From: Polyangiaceae bacterium
Lineage (GTDB): Bacteria; Myxococcota_A; Polyangia; Polyangiales; Polyangiaceae
NCBI GenBank assembly: GCA_015075635.1
Contig: JABTUA010000002.1
Coordinates: forward strand, 2,360,708 to 2,424,707
Length of the DNA stretch: 64,000 nucleotides
Reading direction: 5' to 3'
The notes under the pieces are model-generated. The model was given only the letters and a program-made list of their open reading frames with translations. It was not told the DNA's origin and ran no database searches. Position numbers and translations under genes: made by a program. The stretch's first letter is position 1. Each line of letters begins with the position of its first letter. Below, one piece after another: positions 1 to 9,224 of the stretch.

Positions 1-1746
1 CGACTTCGACACGCGCACCGCGAAAACCGCGCGATCTTTGCCTTGATTCGGCAGGCGGGCCAGGCGCCGCCGCTCCCAGTCCCAGTGCTCGGCCATACTG
101 ACGAAGCGCAGCAGGCCGCCGACACCAGCGAGCGAGACGTACCCACCCAGACGCACATCCGCATCTTCCTCTGCCGAGGCTCCCGCGCTGCTCTGCGCCA
201 CGGCGCGCATGCGCGCGATCATCTCGCGCTCTTGGAGCCCGAAGCCGATGAAGCTCCGCTCACCCAAAGGCATCAGCACCACGACGATGGCGTCGTTCGG
301 CGCGGGCTCGGGCGGAACGCCGCGCCCCTTCATGCAGTCGTCGAAGAACTTCCCCGGCAACGGCAGCTCGTAGACCACGCTGCCGGCGGGCAGCGTTCGC
401 GGCGCCGGTTTCTTGCGGATCTTGCCGAGGCCGCGGCACAGGCGCGGCAGGGTCCGGTAGGCGAAGGCGTGCAAGGGCCCGGTGTTGTAGGCCCGCATGC
501 CCTGATCGAGCTTCGGCAAGAACGCCTTGGCGGGCTCGTCGAATCCGATCAGGTGCCAGCCGTAGGTCGAGCGGGTCTTCTCCCACAGCGCGCGGCCGCT
601 CTGGCGCCCGTAGCCCACGTCCCGATCGTAGGCGTCCCCGTGCGCGTACAGGTGGGGCACGCGCTGGATGAAGGTCGCTGCGACCAGGTCGAGCGTCGCC
701 CGCGGTACGCTCGGTCCGAGCTCCGCCGCGAGCCAGCCGGAGAACGCGGCGCGCGCCTCGTCGCTGCGCGTCGGATCGGCGCCGGAGAAGAAGAACGCCG
801 CGTCGGTGCTCGGAGGCAGGCGCGCGAAGAGCTGGCTCACCCCTGCGGTCTTCGGCGGCATCGAGCCAACGGTGCGCGCGAACCACGAGCGCTCCCCGTC
901 GAGGTCCGCGCTGAGCTCGAGCGCGAGCCCGCCGCTCTGCTCCGCCGCCGAGAAGCGCAGCTGCTTCACGTCGCCGAGCAGGTCCAGGCCGTCTCGGCCG
1001 AGCACCGAGAGGGCTTGGTCCGTCCAGCGAGTCGGCCCAGCGGAAGCGGGCGCGACGAACCTGAGCAGCGCGGCGAGCTTGTCACGGTGCTCCCGAGCGA
1101 AGCGCTGGGGCCAGGCCTCGACCACCAGCGGCTCCGGTCCGAGGGTGCGCGTGGGCAAGCCACGAGCCGCCCATGGTCCGAGCGCATCCAGCGTCGCGCG
1201 GCGCTCGGCGCAGACCAGCCGCGCAGGCGCCGGACCGAGCGCGACCGAGAGCAAGCAAACGCGGGAGCCGGCGCCCAGCGCCACCACCCCCGGGCCCTTG
1301 CGCTCGAGGGACAGCTCGCCCTGGCCTTCGCGCTCGCGCAGGAGGGCGAGCGCCCCCTCGAACGAAACCAGCGGCAGCGACCAGACCAGATCCGGGCCGC
1401 CCAGGAGCAACGCTTCCGGCGAGTCCAGCGCGACGGCGAGCTCCAGCGGAGCGCTCGTGACCAGCTCGTTCAGCGACGACGGCAGCTCCGGGGCCAGCGC
1501 GTCGAGCGGCGCGTTCGCCAGGTCGCGCAGCGAGCCTCTCAGGGGCAGCCGCCCCAGCGCGTCGCGATCGAGGCGCGCCACCAGGAGCAAGGACTTCGGC
1601 TCGGGAACCGGCGACAAGTCCGGCGGCGGCTCCGGCGGAGCGGCAGCGACCGGAGCGGGCGCCCGGGGAGCGCGTGCGGCCGGCGGAGCGCTCGGACCCG
1701 CGCAGGCCGTCACAAGAACCAGCACAGCGAGCGCTCGCCACGTCAC
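1..1746 (-). CDS. Putative lipoprotein, unknown function (3' end cut by window)
   Basis: The reading frame is open from a GTG at 1746 to the left edge, so about 582 residues are visible and the C-terminus is missing. The first residues form a short signal sequence ending in a lipobox (LVTAC), followed by an Ala/Pro-rich stretch of about 25 residues, which predicts an acylated outer- or inner-membrane lipoprotein. The rest is globular with many Leu/Val-rich segments and no motif I recognise. Third codon positions are strongly G/C in this frame, unlike the other frames over the same DNA, which is why I take the minus strand as coding. It is divergent from the next gene. Function unknown; confidence in the gene is good, in the start moderate. 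Confidence 0.75.
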   Translation of the reverse strand, partial: MTWRALAVLVLVTACAGPSAPPAARAPRAPAPVAAAPPEPPPDLSPVPEPKSLLLVARLDRDALGRLPLRGSLRDLANAPLDALAPELPSSLNELVTSAPLELAVALDSPEALLLGGPDLVWSLPLVSFEGALALLREREGQGELSLERKGPGVVALGAGSRVCLLSVALGPAPARLVCAERRATLDALGPWAARGLPTRTLGPEPLVVEAWPQRFAREHRDKLAALLRFVAPASAGPTRWTDQALSVLGRDGLDLLGDVKQLRFSAAEQSGGLALELSADLDGERSWFARTVGSMPPKTAGVSQLFARLPPSTDAAFFFSGADPTRSDEARAAFSGWLAAELGPSVPRATLDLVAATFIQRVPHLYAHGDAYDRDVGYGRQSGRALWEKTRSTYGWHLIGFDEPAKAFLPKLDQGMRAYNTGPLHAFAYRTLPRLCRGLGKIRKKPAPRTLPAGSVVYELPLPGKFFDDCMKGRGVPPEPAPNDAIVVVLMPLGERSFIGFGLQEREMIARMRAVAQSSAGASAEEDADVRLGGYVSLAGVGGLLRFVSMAEHWDWERRRLARLPNQGKDRAVFAVRVSKS

Positions 1747-1975
1747 GGGCGCAAGCTAACACGCTCGCGGAGCCGCGAGGGAACGTGACGAGATCCACCG
1801 ATGCCCTCGGGGCGTTGGCTCTGGCTCGTGCTCTTCGCCGCGGAGCTCTCGGCGATCGACCTGGTGCTCCGGGGGCCGCGGCCCGTCGTCGTCGCAAGTC
1901 TGGCCAGCGTGCTCTTCCACCGGCTACGGCCTCACGCTCGCGCTCGAGCCGCTAGCGGTCGAGCAGCGCGCGCTC

Positions 1976-2746
1976 TTGGCAGATCCCATCCAGGTCGCAG
2001 GCATCGTGCCGGCAGGAACGGGATTTCACGTCGATCGCTTCTCGAGGCGCGTCCACGCCGAAGAACCCTTTTCCCTCGGCATGACCCCGGCTGGCTTCTC
2101 GCGCATCTCGGACGACGGCTCCCAGACGACGCTGTGGCCGGGCCAATCGAGCGCGGTGATCTCCCGACCGATCGTCGCGAGGGCCGGGGACGCGGGGTTC
2201 GCGGTGGCCTTCCGCCGCGGCGACGCCGACTCCGGCGTGATCCGCATGGGCTGGCTCGACCAGCGCGGGGAGCGACGGAGCGAGCTCGGCATGCTGTCGG
2301 TCGCGTCCGGCATGCTCGACGCCCCGGCGCTGGCTGCGCGAGCGGGCGGCGTCCTCCTCGCCTACGCCGTGCGGCAACCCAACGACGCGCCCTGGGGCAT
2401 CGAGCTGTCGCCGGCGAAGACGGGCGAGCTGCCAGCGGCTACCCTCCGGTTCGGCGGCGGCGATCCCGAAATGGATCAGCAGTGCCCCGCCCTCGCGGCG
2501 CTCCCGCTCGACCGTTGGTTCCTGGCCTGGCTCGAGGGTGACCGCGCGAGCGGTCGCCGCATTCGAGGCAGGATCTTGGGCGCGAACCTCGCTCCCGTCG
2601 GAGCGCCGTTGGAGCTCGCGAGCACGCCGAACCATGTCGGAAGTCTGGCGGTTCACGCCGAAGGCTCCGAGCTGGTGGTGCTGTTCACCGAGCGCGCCCG
2701 ACGGCAGAGCGAGGTCCTGCGCGCGGTCCGCGCAACCTGTCACTGA
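1976..2746 (+). CDS. Hypothetical exported protein, apparently frameshifted at its N-terminus
   Basis: About 256 residues are read from a TTG at 1976. The body looks like a beta-rich, possibly propeller-type protein with repeating hydrophobic strands, but I recognise no family. The coding signal in this frame extends upstream of 1976 to about 1910, where the residues CSSTGYG occur. In the next frame a GTG at 1864 begins a short signal-like sequence (basic, then VVVASLAS). Removing one base near 1909 would join the two into a lipoprotein signal ending LASC. So the true gene probably runs from about 1864 with a one-base shift, either real or a sequence error. It is divergent from the lipoprotein gene on its left. 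Confidence 0.6.
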   Translation: MADPIQVAGIVPAGTGFHVDRFSRRVHAEEPFSLGMTPAGFSRISDDGSQTTLWPGQSSAVISRPIVARAGDAGFAVAFRRGDADSGVIRMGWLDQRGERRSELGMLSVASGMLDAPALAARAGGVLLAYAVRQPNDAPWGIELSPAKTGELPAATLRFGGGDPEMDQQCPALAALPLDRWFLAWLEGDRASGRRIRGRILGANLAPVGAPLELASTPNHVGSLAVHAEGSELVVLFTERARRQSEVLRAVRATCH

Positions 2747-2828
2747 TGTGCGCGGACGCCCCACAGCGCCCCACCAAACTGAACCTGCCCCTTCGTCAGC
2801 TGCGAAATCCTTGCGGTAAGCTTCGGGC

Positions 2829-4982
2829 ATGCGCTTGGGATTTGGCGGAATCGTGGTGGGCGCCGGCCTCGTCGGCTCGGTGGCTTGGGGCTGCGCGGCG
2901 GGCGGTGACAGCAGCGTGGGCGGCACCGCCGCAGCTGGTGGCAGCGGCGCCACCGACGGCGGTGGTGCTGGAGGAAGCGGCGGCAGCACGAGCGGCGGCG
3001 GAGGCTCCGGTGGCACCAGCGCAACGGGCGGCGCAGCCGGCTCGGCCGGCGCGGCAGGCGCAGCGGGCAGCGGCGGCAGCGGTGGCTGCACCGGCGACAG
3101 CGAGTGCGCGGCTCCGACACCGGTGTGCGACACGGCGACGAGCACCTGCGTGGAGTGCACACCGGCCAAGGATCAGTGTCCGACCGGCCAGTACTGCACG
3201 ACCAACAACGGCTGCGCCGCGGGCTGCACCGACGGTACGGACTGCAGCGGCACCACCACCAAGTGCGACACCGCGACCAACAAGTGCGTCGAGTGCTTGG
3301 GCGACACGGACTGCAGCGCGGGGCAGATCTGCGTGCAGAACGCCTGCGCGCAGGGCTGCTCGACCGCGCAGCCGTGCGTCAACACCGCGGAGACTTGCTG
3401 CGGCGCCAGCTGTCACGATCTTCAGACCGATCTGAACAACTGCGGAACCTGCGGCACGGCTTGTCCCACGCCGCTGAATGCCGCCGCCACCTGCACGGCG
3501 GGCGCCTGTGGCATGGGCGCTTGCGCCGTCGGCTTCCTGGACTGCAACAAGAGCGCGACCGACGGCTGCGAGATCAACTCCGCGATCGTCACCAACTGCA
3601 CCTGCACCCCCGGCGCCACGCAAGCCTGCTACACCGGGCCGGCGGGCACGCAGGGCAAGGGACTCTGCAAGGCCGGCACGCAGACCTGCGATGCCAGCGG
3701 CCTGCTCTGGGGACCCTGCTTGAACCAGGTGGTCCCCTCGGCGGAGATCTGCGCCAACAACATCGACGAGGACTGCAGCGGCGTCGCCGACGACGTCCCG
3801 GACACCGACGGCGACGGCTGGACGAAGTGCAACGGCGACTGCTGCGAGACCCCTTCGGAGTGCAGCGATCCGAAGCTGGTGAACCCGGGCGCCTTCGAGC
3901 TCGGCGGCAACGGCGTGGACGACGACTGCGACGGCACCAGCGACAACCCGTTGACGGGCTGCGACGGCCCTCTGGCCAGCAACTCGGGGACGGGCCTCGA
4001 CTACGCCAAGGCCATCGACCTGTGCCAGACCACCACCGAGAACCCACCGCTGGCCCAGAAGAAGTGGGGCGTCATCAGCGCGACCTTCTCGCTGGCGAAC
4101 GGTGCCGGCACCCCGAACGCCAACGCGCGCTCGATCCGCACCGGCTTCGGCAGCAACGTCGCGCCCAAGCTCGGGACGAAGCTGGCGGTGCTCTCCACGG
4201 GGCGGGCCGCGGCACAGGCGGCGCCCAACAACACGAACCCGGCGTGGGCGGCGTTCCAGGGCGGCCAGAACAACGGCACCACCAGCCCCGTGCCGACCGA
4301 CTGGCTCAGCGCCAACGGCAACAACTTCCCCAACGCGCCCGGATGCCCGGACCCGCAAGGCGGCACGACGGCGAACGACCCCATCATGCTGAAGATCCGG
4401 GTGCGCGTGCCGACCAACGCCAAGTCGTTCACGCTGAACAGCTACTTCTACTCGAGCGAGTACCCGGAGTGGGTGTGCAGCGCGTTCAACGACTTCTTCC
4501 TGACGCTGCTCGACTCGACCTTCGTCCCCGGGCCCGGCGAGACAGCGAACCCCTCGGACAAGAACCTGGCCTTCGTCGATCCCGGTACTCCCGGCCCGCC
4601 CTACTACCCGCTGGGCGTGAACCTGGCTTTCGGGAACACCGGGCTCTTCCGGGCCTGCAAGAACGGCCAGACGGGCTGCGGCTCGGGCTCGGTGCTGAGC
4701 AGCACCACCGCCTGCACCGGCACGGCCGAGCTGGTGGGCACCGGGATGGACATCCTGAACCCGCCCTCGCAGTTCCCCGCCGATCCCGGCTACTGCGGCA
4801 CCAACAACCAGGCCGGCGGCGGCACCGGCTGGCTCAACGTGGCCGGCAACGTGAAGCCCGGCGAGACCGTCGAACTGCGCTTCGTGATCTGGGACACTGG
4901 CGACCCCTGGTACGACTCGGTGGTCTTGCTCGACAACTTCGTGTGGAAGGTCACGGCGTCCAAGCCCGGGACCACGGGCTGA
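2829..4982 (+). CDS. Cys-rich lipoprotein with MopE-like motif and choice-of-anchor L-like domain
   Basis: A 717-residue secreted protein. The N-terminus is a signal sequence ending in a lipobox-like Cys (SVAWGC), then about 60 residues of Gly/Ala/Ser linker. Next come several short Cys-rich repeats of the type C-x-C-x-D-x-C seen in myxobacterial surface proteins (about residues 80-310), then a MopE-like segment (ICANNIDEDCSG, DTDGDGW, DDDCDG) that in known proteins binds metal. The C-terminal 330 residues, with SFTLNSYFYSSEYPEWVC and a final beta-strand VVLLDNFVWKV, resemble the choice-of-anchor L domain. It is probably a cell-surface or matrix protein. The ATG at 2829 is the natural start. 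No partner gene is evident; the next gene is convergent, with only 3 bases between the two stops. Confidence 0.85.
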   Translation: MRLGFGGIVVGAGLVGSVAWGCAAGGDSSVGGTAAAGGSGATDGGGAGGSGGSTSGGGGSGGTSATGGAAGSAGAAGAAGSGGSGGCTGDSECAAPTPVCDTATSTCVECTPAKDQCPTGQYCTTNNGCAAGCTDGTDCSGTTTKCDTATNKCVECLGDTDCSAGQICVQNACAQGCSTAQPCVNTAETCCGASCHDLQTDLNNCGTCGTACPTPLNAAATCTAGACGMGACAVGFLDCNKSATDGCEINSAIVTNCTCTPGATQACYTGPAGTQGKGLCKAGTQTCDASGLLWGPCLNQVVPSAEICANNIDEDCSGVADDVPDTDGDGWTKCNGDCCETPSECSDPKLVNPGAFELGGNGVDDDCDGTSDNPLTGCDGPLASNSGTGLDYAKAIDLCQTTTENPPLAQKKWGVISATFSLANGAGTPNANARSIRTGFGSNVAPKLGTKLAVLSTGRAAAQAAPNNTNPAWAAFQGGQNNGTTSPVPTDWLSANGNNFPNAPGCPDPQGGTTANDPIMLKIRVRVPTNAKSFTLNSYFYSSEYPEWVCSAFNDFFLTLLDSTFVPGPGETANPSDKNLAFVDPGTPGPPYYPLGVNLAFGNTGLFRACKNGQTGCGSGSVLSSTTACTGTAELVGTGMDILNPPSQFPADPGYCGTNNQAGGGTGWLNVAGNVKPGETVELRFVIWDTGDPWYDSVVLLDNFVWKVTASKPGTTG

Positions 4983-4985
4983 CTC

Positions 4986-5378
4986 CTACAGGGCTTCCAG
5001 CACTCGCTCGAGCTTGGCCGCCACCTCGTCGGCGAGCTCCGCGACGCCGGGCTTCGAGATCAGCTCGAACTGCCTGCGGGGGTTCACCGCCTGCACGACG
5101 GTCTTCCCGTCCTGCTGATAGACGTCCACGTTGCAGGGCAAGAACACGCCGACGGCAGGCTCGACCTGGAGCGCGCGGTTGGCCAGCCCCGGGTTGCACG
5201 CGCCCAGGATCACGTAGGGCTCCCGGTCCACGTTCAGCTTCGCCTTCAGCGTCGCGGCGACGTCGATGGTCGTGAGCACTCCGAAGCCCTCCTTGGCGAG
5301 CTGCTCCTTCACGCGCTCGAGGGCCTGCTCCTGGCTCAAATGGGGGACTTCGCGGGTCAGGGTGTAGTCGGGGTGCAT
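4986..5378 (-). CDS. DUF302 domain protein
   Basis: A 130-residue cytoplasmic protein of the DUF302 family. The typical features are the N-terminal strand-helix (SQEQALERVKEQLAKEGFG), VLTTIDVAATLKAKL, the central YVILGACNPGLANRAL and the conserved VGVFLPCNVDVYQ. The family is small and alpha/beta; its biochemical role is not established, although members often lie near sulfur or heavy-metal genes. The whole domain is present and of normal length. The ATG at 5378 is preceded by a GGAG-type ribosome site. The gene stands alone between a convergent lipoprotein gene and a probable terminator belonging to the gene upstream. Confidence 0.9.
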   Translation of the reverse strand: MHPDYTLTREVPHLSQEQALERVKEQLAKEGFGVLTTIDVAATLKAKLNVDREPYVILGACNPGLANRALQVEPAVGVFLPCNVDVYQQDGKTVVQAVNPRRQFELISKPGVAELADEVAAKLERVLEAL

Positions 5379-5440
5379 GGCAGGTCTCCGGTCGTGAGAG
5401 CCGGCCCTACCGCAAAACGGTTCGCGCGCAAAAGACAGCA

Positions 5441-5469
5441 GGCGCGCCGCCCTTCGAAGGCGACGCGCC
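5441..5469 (-). terminator. Probable rho-independent terminator of the beta-propeller protein gene
   Basis: On the minus strand a GC-rich hairpin with arms GGCGCG-CGCC and matching complement around TTCGAA is followed by the T-rich run TGCTGTCTTTTG. It lies about 20 bases after the stop of the gene that ends at 5490, where a terminator is expected. Confidence 0.55.
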
Positions 5470-5489
5470 CGCGCGCTGGGAGGCTCTCC

Positions 5490-7610
5490 TCAGCTGCCGA
5501 TGGGGATGGCCACCAGATCCGTGGACAGGGCGTTCAGGTCGTTCACCTTGATCAGGTCGTCGGACACGCTGAACACGAAGTTGTCCATGATCACGCTGCG
5601 CTTCACCTTGCTCGAGGCCTGCGTCCACCAGTTGCTGCAGCCGCTGGAGTCGTAGCCGCCGCTGGTCGGGTCGGTGGGGTGCGCGACCTTGCCCTTGACC
5701 TTGAAGCCGCCGGCGGTCGTGACGTCGTAGACCATCAGCCCGCTGAAGGTCATGTTCAGGCCGTAGCTGCCGCCGCCGGAGGCGTCCTCGCAGACCGTGA
5801 TGGGGAACGCGAGCAGGTTCATCGGCGCGAAGTAGTTGAACGCCAGGTGGTTGGTCAGCGCCTCGGAGCTCGAGCCGCGGGTGCCGATCACTTCTTTGTG
5901 GGTCAGCGCCGGGTGCTGGGGGTCGCTGACGTCGAAGATCTGGAGCATCACGCCCTGGAACCAGGCGAAGCTGCCCTGGTCGTCGGCGTCGTAGCCGATG
6001 GTCAGGAGGTGGGTGTCGTCCATCATGTGCATGTAGGTGGAGAACCCTGGAATCTTCAGCTCGCCGAGCGTGCGCGGCGCCTTGGGATCCGCGAGGTCGA
6101 ACACGAACAGCGGATCCGTCTTCTTGAAGGTCACCACGAAGCCCTTGTCTTCGGCGAAGCGCACCGAGCGGATGTCCTCGGTGGGCGCGATGTGATCCAC
6201 GCGACCGGTCTCGATCAGCGCGTCGCGCTCCTGCTTCAGCACGGTGATGGTGCTGTGGACGTTCGGATCGGGCGTGTGGCCGCTGGTGGTAGCGATGCGC
6301 AGGTGCCCCTGGTACTCGTCCATCGCGAACTGGTTCAGCACGGTGCCCTTGACCAGGCCGCTGCCGGCGTAGCTGGAGCTCGACGGGGAGTGCGCGAGGG
6401 CGAACTTGTGCACGGTAGTGGCGCTCTTCTCTCCTTCCATGCCGGAGTACCAGCCGTCACTCATACCGGCGTTCTGGCGCACGGCGATGTAGAGCGCGTC
6501 AGCGGAGGCGTAGACCGCGCCAGGGCGCGAGACGATGGTGCTCGACCCGAGCGTGCCCTGCTCGGCGATGTCGAGAGAGAGCAGCGTGATGAAGCCGTTG
6601 CCGTCGCCGAGCGGCGACTTGTAGAAGCCGTCGCAGGCCGCCAGGAGGTTCGCGTCAGCTTTGCCCGAGCCGTCCAGGTGTTTGTCGGTCACCGACGGCA
6701 GCCAGTCGCTGATGGGCGCGGTGCGGATGATCTCGGTGTTCTTGGCGCGCAGCACCTCGAACTGGACCCGCGCCAGGAGGCTCGAGGTCCCGTCGCACCA
6801 GCCGAGATTCTCCGGACTGTAGCTGACGCCCTCGAAGTTGGAGCGGGCGTCGTGAACGACGGTGTGAATCGACGTCCCGATGCGGCGAGCGTTGATGAAC
6901 GATCCCGAGAGATCGAGCTGGCGCAGGAGCTTGGGCGCGGTGCGATCCGTGATGTCGTACACGCTGATGCGGGTCGCTTGCCCATCGCCGGTGAAGTCGC
7001 AGTCGTAGCCGTAGGTGCACTCGCCGCTGCCGTAGCCGTAGTAGCCAGGCCCGGAGCCGCTCTTCGGCATCGACGAGTAGACCAGCGCGCGGTTCTTCTC
7101 GACGAACAGCTTCTTCGGCGTGCCTTCGAGCTTCACGGCTGCGATCTCGTGAGCCTCGGCGGCGGCCCAGGCGTCGATGATGCGCAGCGAGCCGCCGGCG
7201 ACCACGTACAGGTACTCGTTGTCGTTCTTGATGAAGTCGGCCTCGTCCACCCCGGCCACCTGGTTGTTGGTCCCCGAGGCTTGCTTGGCGCCGCCGTTCG
7301 AGCCGCTTGGAGCCGAGGCGCCGCCGCCCGAGCCCCCCGAGCCCGCCATGGCGTCCTCCGCGCCGTACCAGTTGCAGCCGTCGCCGATGCCGTGCTCGAG
7401 GTAGCTCTCGAGCGCCGCGTCGAGCTGGCGGTTCATTTCGGCAAGCGCCGCTTCGCGCAGCGCGACCTCCACGTCCCCGCAGGTCGGCAGAGCGACCAGC
7501 GCCGCGCTCCTGTCGTCACTCGGCTTCTGCACCGTCTCCGGCGCGCCGCCACAGGCCAGCGCCCCAATACCCAAGACCGCGATCCCGAAACGACTGATTC
7601 GCTTGCGCAT
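5490..7610 (-). CDS. Secreted beta-propeller domain lipoprotein
   Basis: A protein of about 706 residues read from the ATG at 7610; an upstream in-frame TTG would add four residues. The N-terminus is a signal sequence ending in a lipobox (IGALACGG). A Gly/Ser/Ala-rich spacer follows near residue 95. The body matches the bacterial secreted beta-propeller domain family: NNQVAGVDEADFIKNDNEYLY, RISVYDITDRTAPKLLRQ, and repeated blade-like units ending in VFDLADP or IFDVSDP. The VDEADF(I/V)K motif is the hallmark of that family. The protein is probably exposed on the envelope; the substrate or partner is unknown. It is followed by a hairpin terminator and does not appear to be in an operon. Confidence 0.88.
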   Translation of the reverse strand: MRKRISRFGIAVLGIGALACGGAPETVQKPSDDRSAALVALPTCGDVEVALREAALAEMNRQLDAALESYLEHGIGDGCNWYGAEDAMAGSGGSGGGASAPSGSNGGAKQASGTNNQVAGVDEADFIKNDNEYLYVVAGGSLRIIDAWAAAEAHEIAAVKLEGTPKKLFVEKNRALVYSSMPKSGSGPGYYGYGSGECTYGYDCDFTGDGQATRISVYDITDRTAPKLLRQLDLSGSFINARRIGTSIHTVVHDARSNFEGVSYSPENLGWCDGTSSLLARVQFEVLRAKNTEIIRTAPISDWLPSVTDKHLDGSGKADANLLAACDGFYKSPLGDGNGFITLLSLDIAEQGTLGSSTIVSRPGAVYASADALYIAVRQNAGMSDGWYSGMEGEKSATTVHKFALAHSPSSSSYAGSGLVKGTVLNQFAMDEYQGHLRIATTSGHTPDPNVHSTITVLKQERDALIETGRVDHIAPTEDIRSVRFAEDKGFVVTFKKTDPLFVFDLADPKAPRTLGELKIPGFSTYMHMMDDTHLLTIGYDADDQGSFAWFQGVMLQIFDVSDPQHPALTHKEVIGTRGSSSEALTNHLAFNYFAPMNLLAFPITVCEDASGGGSYGLNMTFSGLMVYDVTTAGGFKVKGKVAHPTDPTSGGYDSSGCSNWWTQASSKVKRSVIMDNFVFSVSDDLIKVNDLNALSTDLVAIPIGS

Positions 7611-7727
7611 GTCGCGGGCCAATGCATCTGTCGTGCCCGAACGCGGAAGGCAGTTTCCGGCGTAAATCTGCCGAGGACGCTTGTGTCAGGCTGTGCCACG
7701 CGCGGCGCGGCGGGTACGCGGACCTGA

Positions 7728-8348
7728 TCAGCTCGGCAGGGCCAGGACGGCGTAGCGAACGCGCGTCGGGAGCTGCCCGAGCAGCGACACCACCTGGCCG
7801 GAGGTCAGGCGGGAGGACAAGTCCCCGGGCATGATGCTCACGAACGCGAAGACCTCGTGGGCCTCGCGGCGGGTCTCGGCGTCGCTCACCGAAAAGTCGA
7901 TGCGGTGGCGCCCGGGTCCGGAGGGGTGGCTGCCGTAGAGGCCCTGCTCGTCACAGCCGACCATCACCACGTTGTGGATGTCGGGAGCGAGCTGGCCCAT
8001 GTCGATCTCGTGGGCCTCCGGTACCAGGAACCCCGGCACGCTGGCGCTCCCGGCGCGCAGCTCCACTCGACGCGCGTTGGGCGGGGCCGGCACGACGTCG
8101 CCCCAAACGAACGCCACCTGGCCCGAGACGCCAATTTCGCGGGCGCGCTCGGCGAGCGCTTGGCCGAGCTCGGTAGCCGGAGCGCGGGCGTCGAGGCTGA
8201 TGGGGTAGGTGCGCGGAGGAGGCGGAGTTGGCCGGGAGCTGCGCGAGAGGCGCGGGCTCGAGGCCGGCTGGGGCTCTTCCTTCTGGGCGGAGGCGCAGCC
8301 CATCACGACGATGACCGCCCCCAGAATCACGACGTCGACCCGGCTCAT
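7728..8348 (-). CDS. Hypothetical lipoprotein
   Basis: A 206-residue protein with a clear lipoprotein signal (MSRVDVVILGAVIVVMGC) and a Pro/Ser-rich spacer of about 30 residues before a compact globular domain. I recognise no family. The ATG at 8348 has a strong ribosome site (AGGAGGAG). The gene is divergent from the Pro/Gly-rich membrane protein on its right and about 115 bases separate the two starts, so promoters for both should lie there. Confidence 0.8.
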   Translation of the reverse strand: MSRVDVVILGAVIVVMGCASAQKEEPQPASSPRLSRSSRPTPPPPRTYPISLDARAPATELGQALAERAREIGVSGQVAFVWGDVVPAPPNARRVELRAGSASVPGFLVPEAHEIDMGQLAPDIHNVVMVGCDEQGLYGSHPSGPGRHRIDFSVSDAETRREAHEVFAFVSIMPGDLSSRLTSGQVVSLLGQLPTRVRYAVLALPS

Positions 8349-8463
8349 CCGCTCCTCCTAGAGGGCCGAAACGGCCGAGCACCCTGGGTTGTTCCAGCGG
8401 AGCCACAGGAAAACTGGGCAGGGAGGATTGACTTCCCGAGGCAGGCCGACTGCTTTACCCGCG

Positions 8464-9030
8464 ATGCAAGGTTATCCCCCCGGCGGTTACGGCGGTCCCC
8501 CTGGTCCCCCTCCTGGTCCTCCCGGCGGCTACGGGCCGCCTCCCGGCGGCTTCGGTCCGCCACCCGGACCGCCCGCCGGCTTCGGTCCCCCCGGCGGCGG
8601 GTTCGCTCCCGGAGGTCCGCCTGGCGGCATGCCGGGCAAGGCCGAGGGCATGGTCGGCGCTCCGGCGATCGGCCTGATCGTCACCGCGATCATCGGCATC
8701 CTGTACCAGCTGGTCAGCGTGGTGATGAACCTGCTCGGCACCGGCATCGGCGCGTTCGCGGCGGCGAGCGGCGACAGCGGCGGCATGGGCAGCCTGTTCG
8801 GCGGTGTGCTGGGCCTGGTGTTCAACGTGGTCTGGCTGCTGATGGGCGGCCTGGTCATCTTCGGCGCGCTCAAGATGAAGAAGCTCGAGAGCTACGGGCT
8901 CTCGATGGCCGCGGCGGTGATCGCCGCGCTGCCCTGCACCTCGCCCTGCTGCTTCCTGGGCCTGCCTCTCGGCATCTGGGCCATCGTCGTGCTCATGAAC
9001 CAGGACGTGAAGTCCGCGTTCAAGGGCTGA
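8464..9030 (+). CDS. Membrane protein with Pro/Gly-rich N-terminal tail
   Basis: A protein of about 188 residues from the ATG at 8464. The first 60 residues are a low-complexity tail built of PPGGYG/GPPPG units, of the kind found in many small bacterial membrane proteins and probably cytoplasmic. Three or four hydrophobic segments follow (IGLIVTAIIGILYQLVSVV, LGLVFNVVWLLMGGLVIFGAL, and a C-terminal pair around IAALPCTSPCCFLGLPLGIWAIVVL). The layout resembles DUF4190/DUF4064-type proteins but I cannot name it. Role unknown. An upstream in-frame start at 8389 exists but its sequence does not look coding. Confidence 0.75.
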   Translation: MQGYPPGGYGGPPGPPPGPPGGYGPPPGGFGPPPGPPAGFGPPGGGFAPGGPPGGMPGKAEGMVGAPAIGLIVTAIIGILYQLVSVVMNLLGTGIGAFAAASGDSGGMGSLFGGVLGLVFNVVWLLMGGLVIFGALKMKKLESYGLSMAAAVIAALPCTSPCCFLGLPLGIWAIVVLMNQDVKSAFKG

Positions 9031-9093
9031 CGGGCGCCAAACCCGTTACATGCCGGGCCTTTGAGCAGGCTTTTCGGCGGCCGGGACCCGTCC

Positions 9094-9122
9094 TTGACCG
9101 GCCCCGGCCGCGTCGCTAGGTT
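9094..9122 (+). promoter_or_regulatory. Possible sigma-70-type promoter for the gap-pgk-tpiA-secG operon
   Basis: TTGACC and TAGGTT are separated by 17 bases, about 100 bases upstream of the gap start codon. The -35 box is good and the -10 box fair. Confidence 0.4.
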
Positions 9123-9224
9123 CCGGGCCCCGCGAGCGCCGAAACAGCGCTGCGGCAGCATCGAAACAGCCGCCCGGAATGCCGGGCGAGGGCCGCGGCG
9201 GCGCCGCGGGCGAGGAGACGTGGC

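Noticed and set aside
43..1788. Long open frames on the plus strand over the left edge
   Set aside because: They are antisense to the lipoprotein gene, rich in Arg/Gln/Ala, and lack G/C bias at third positions; they arise from high GC content.
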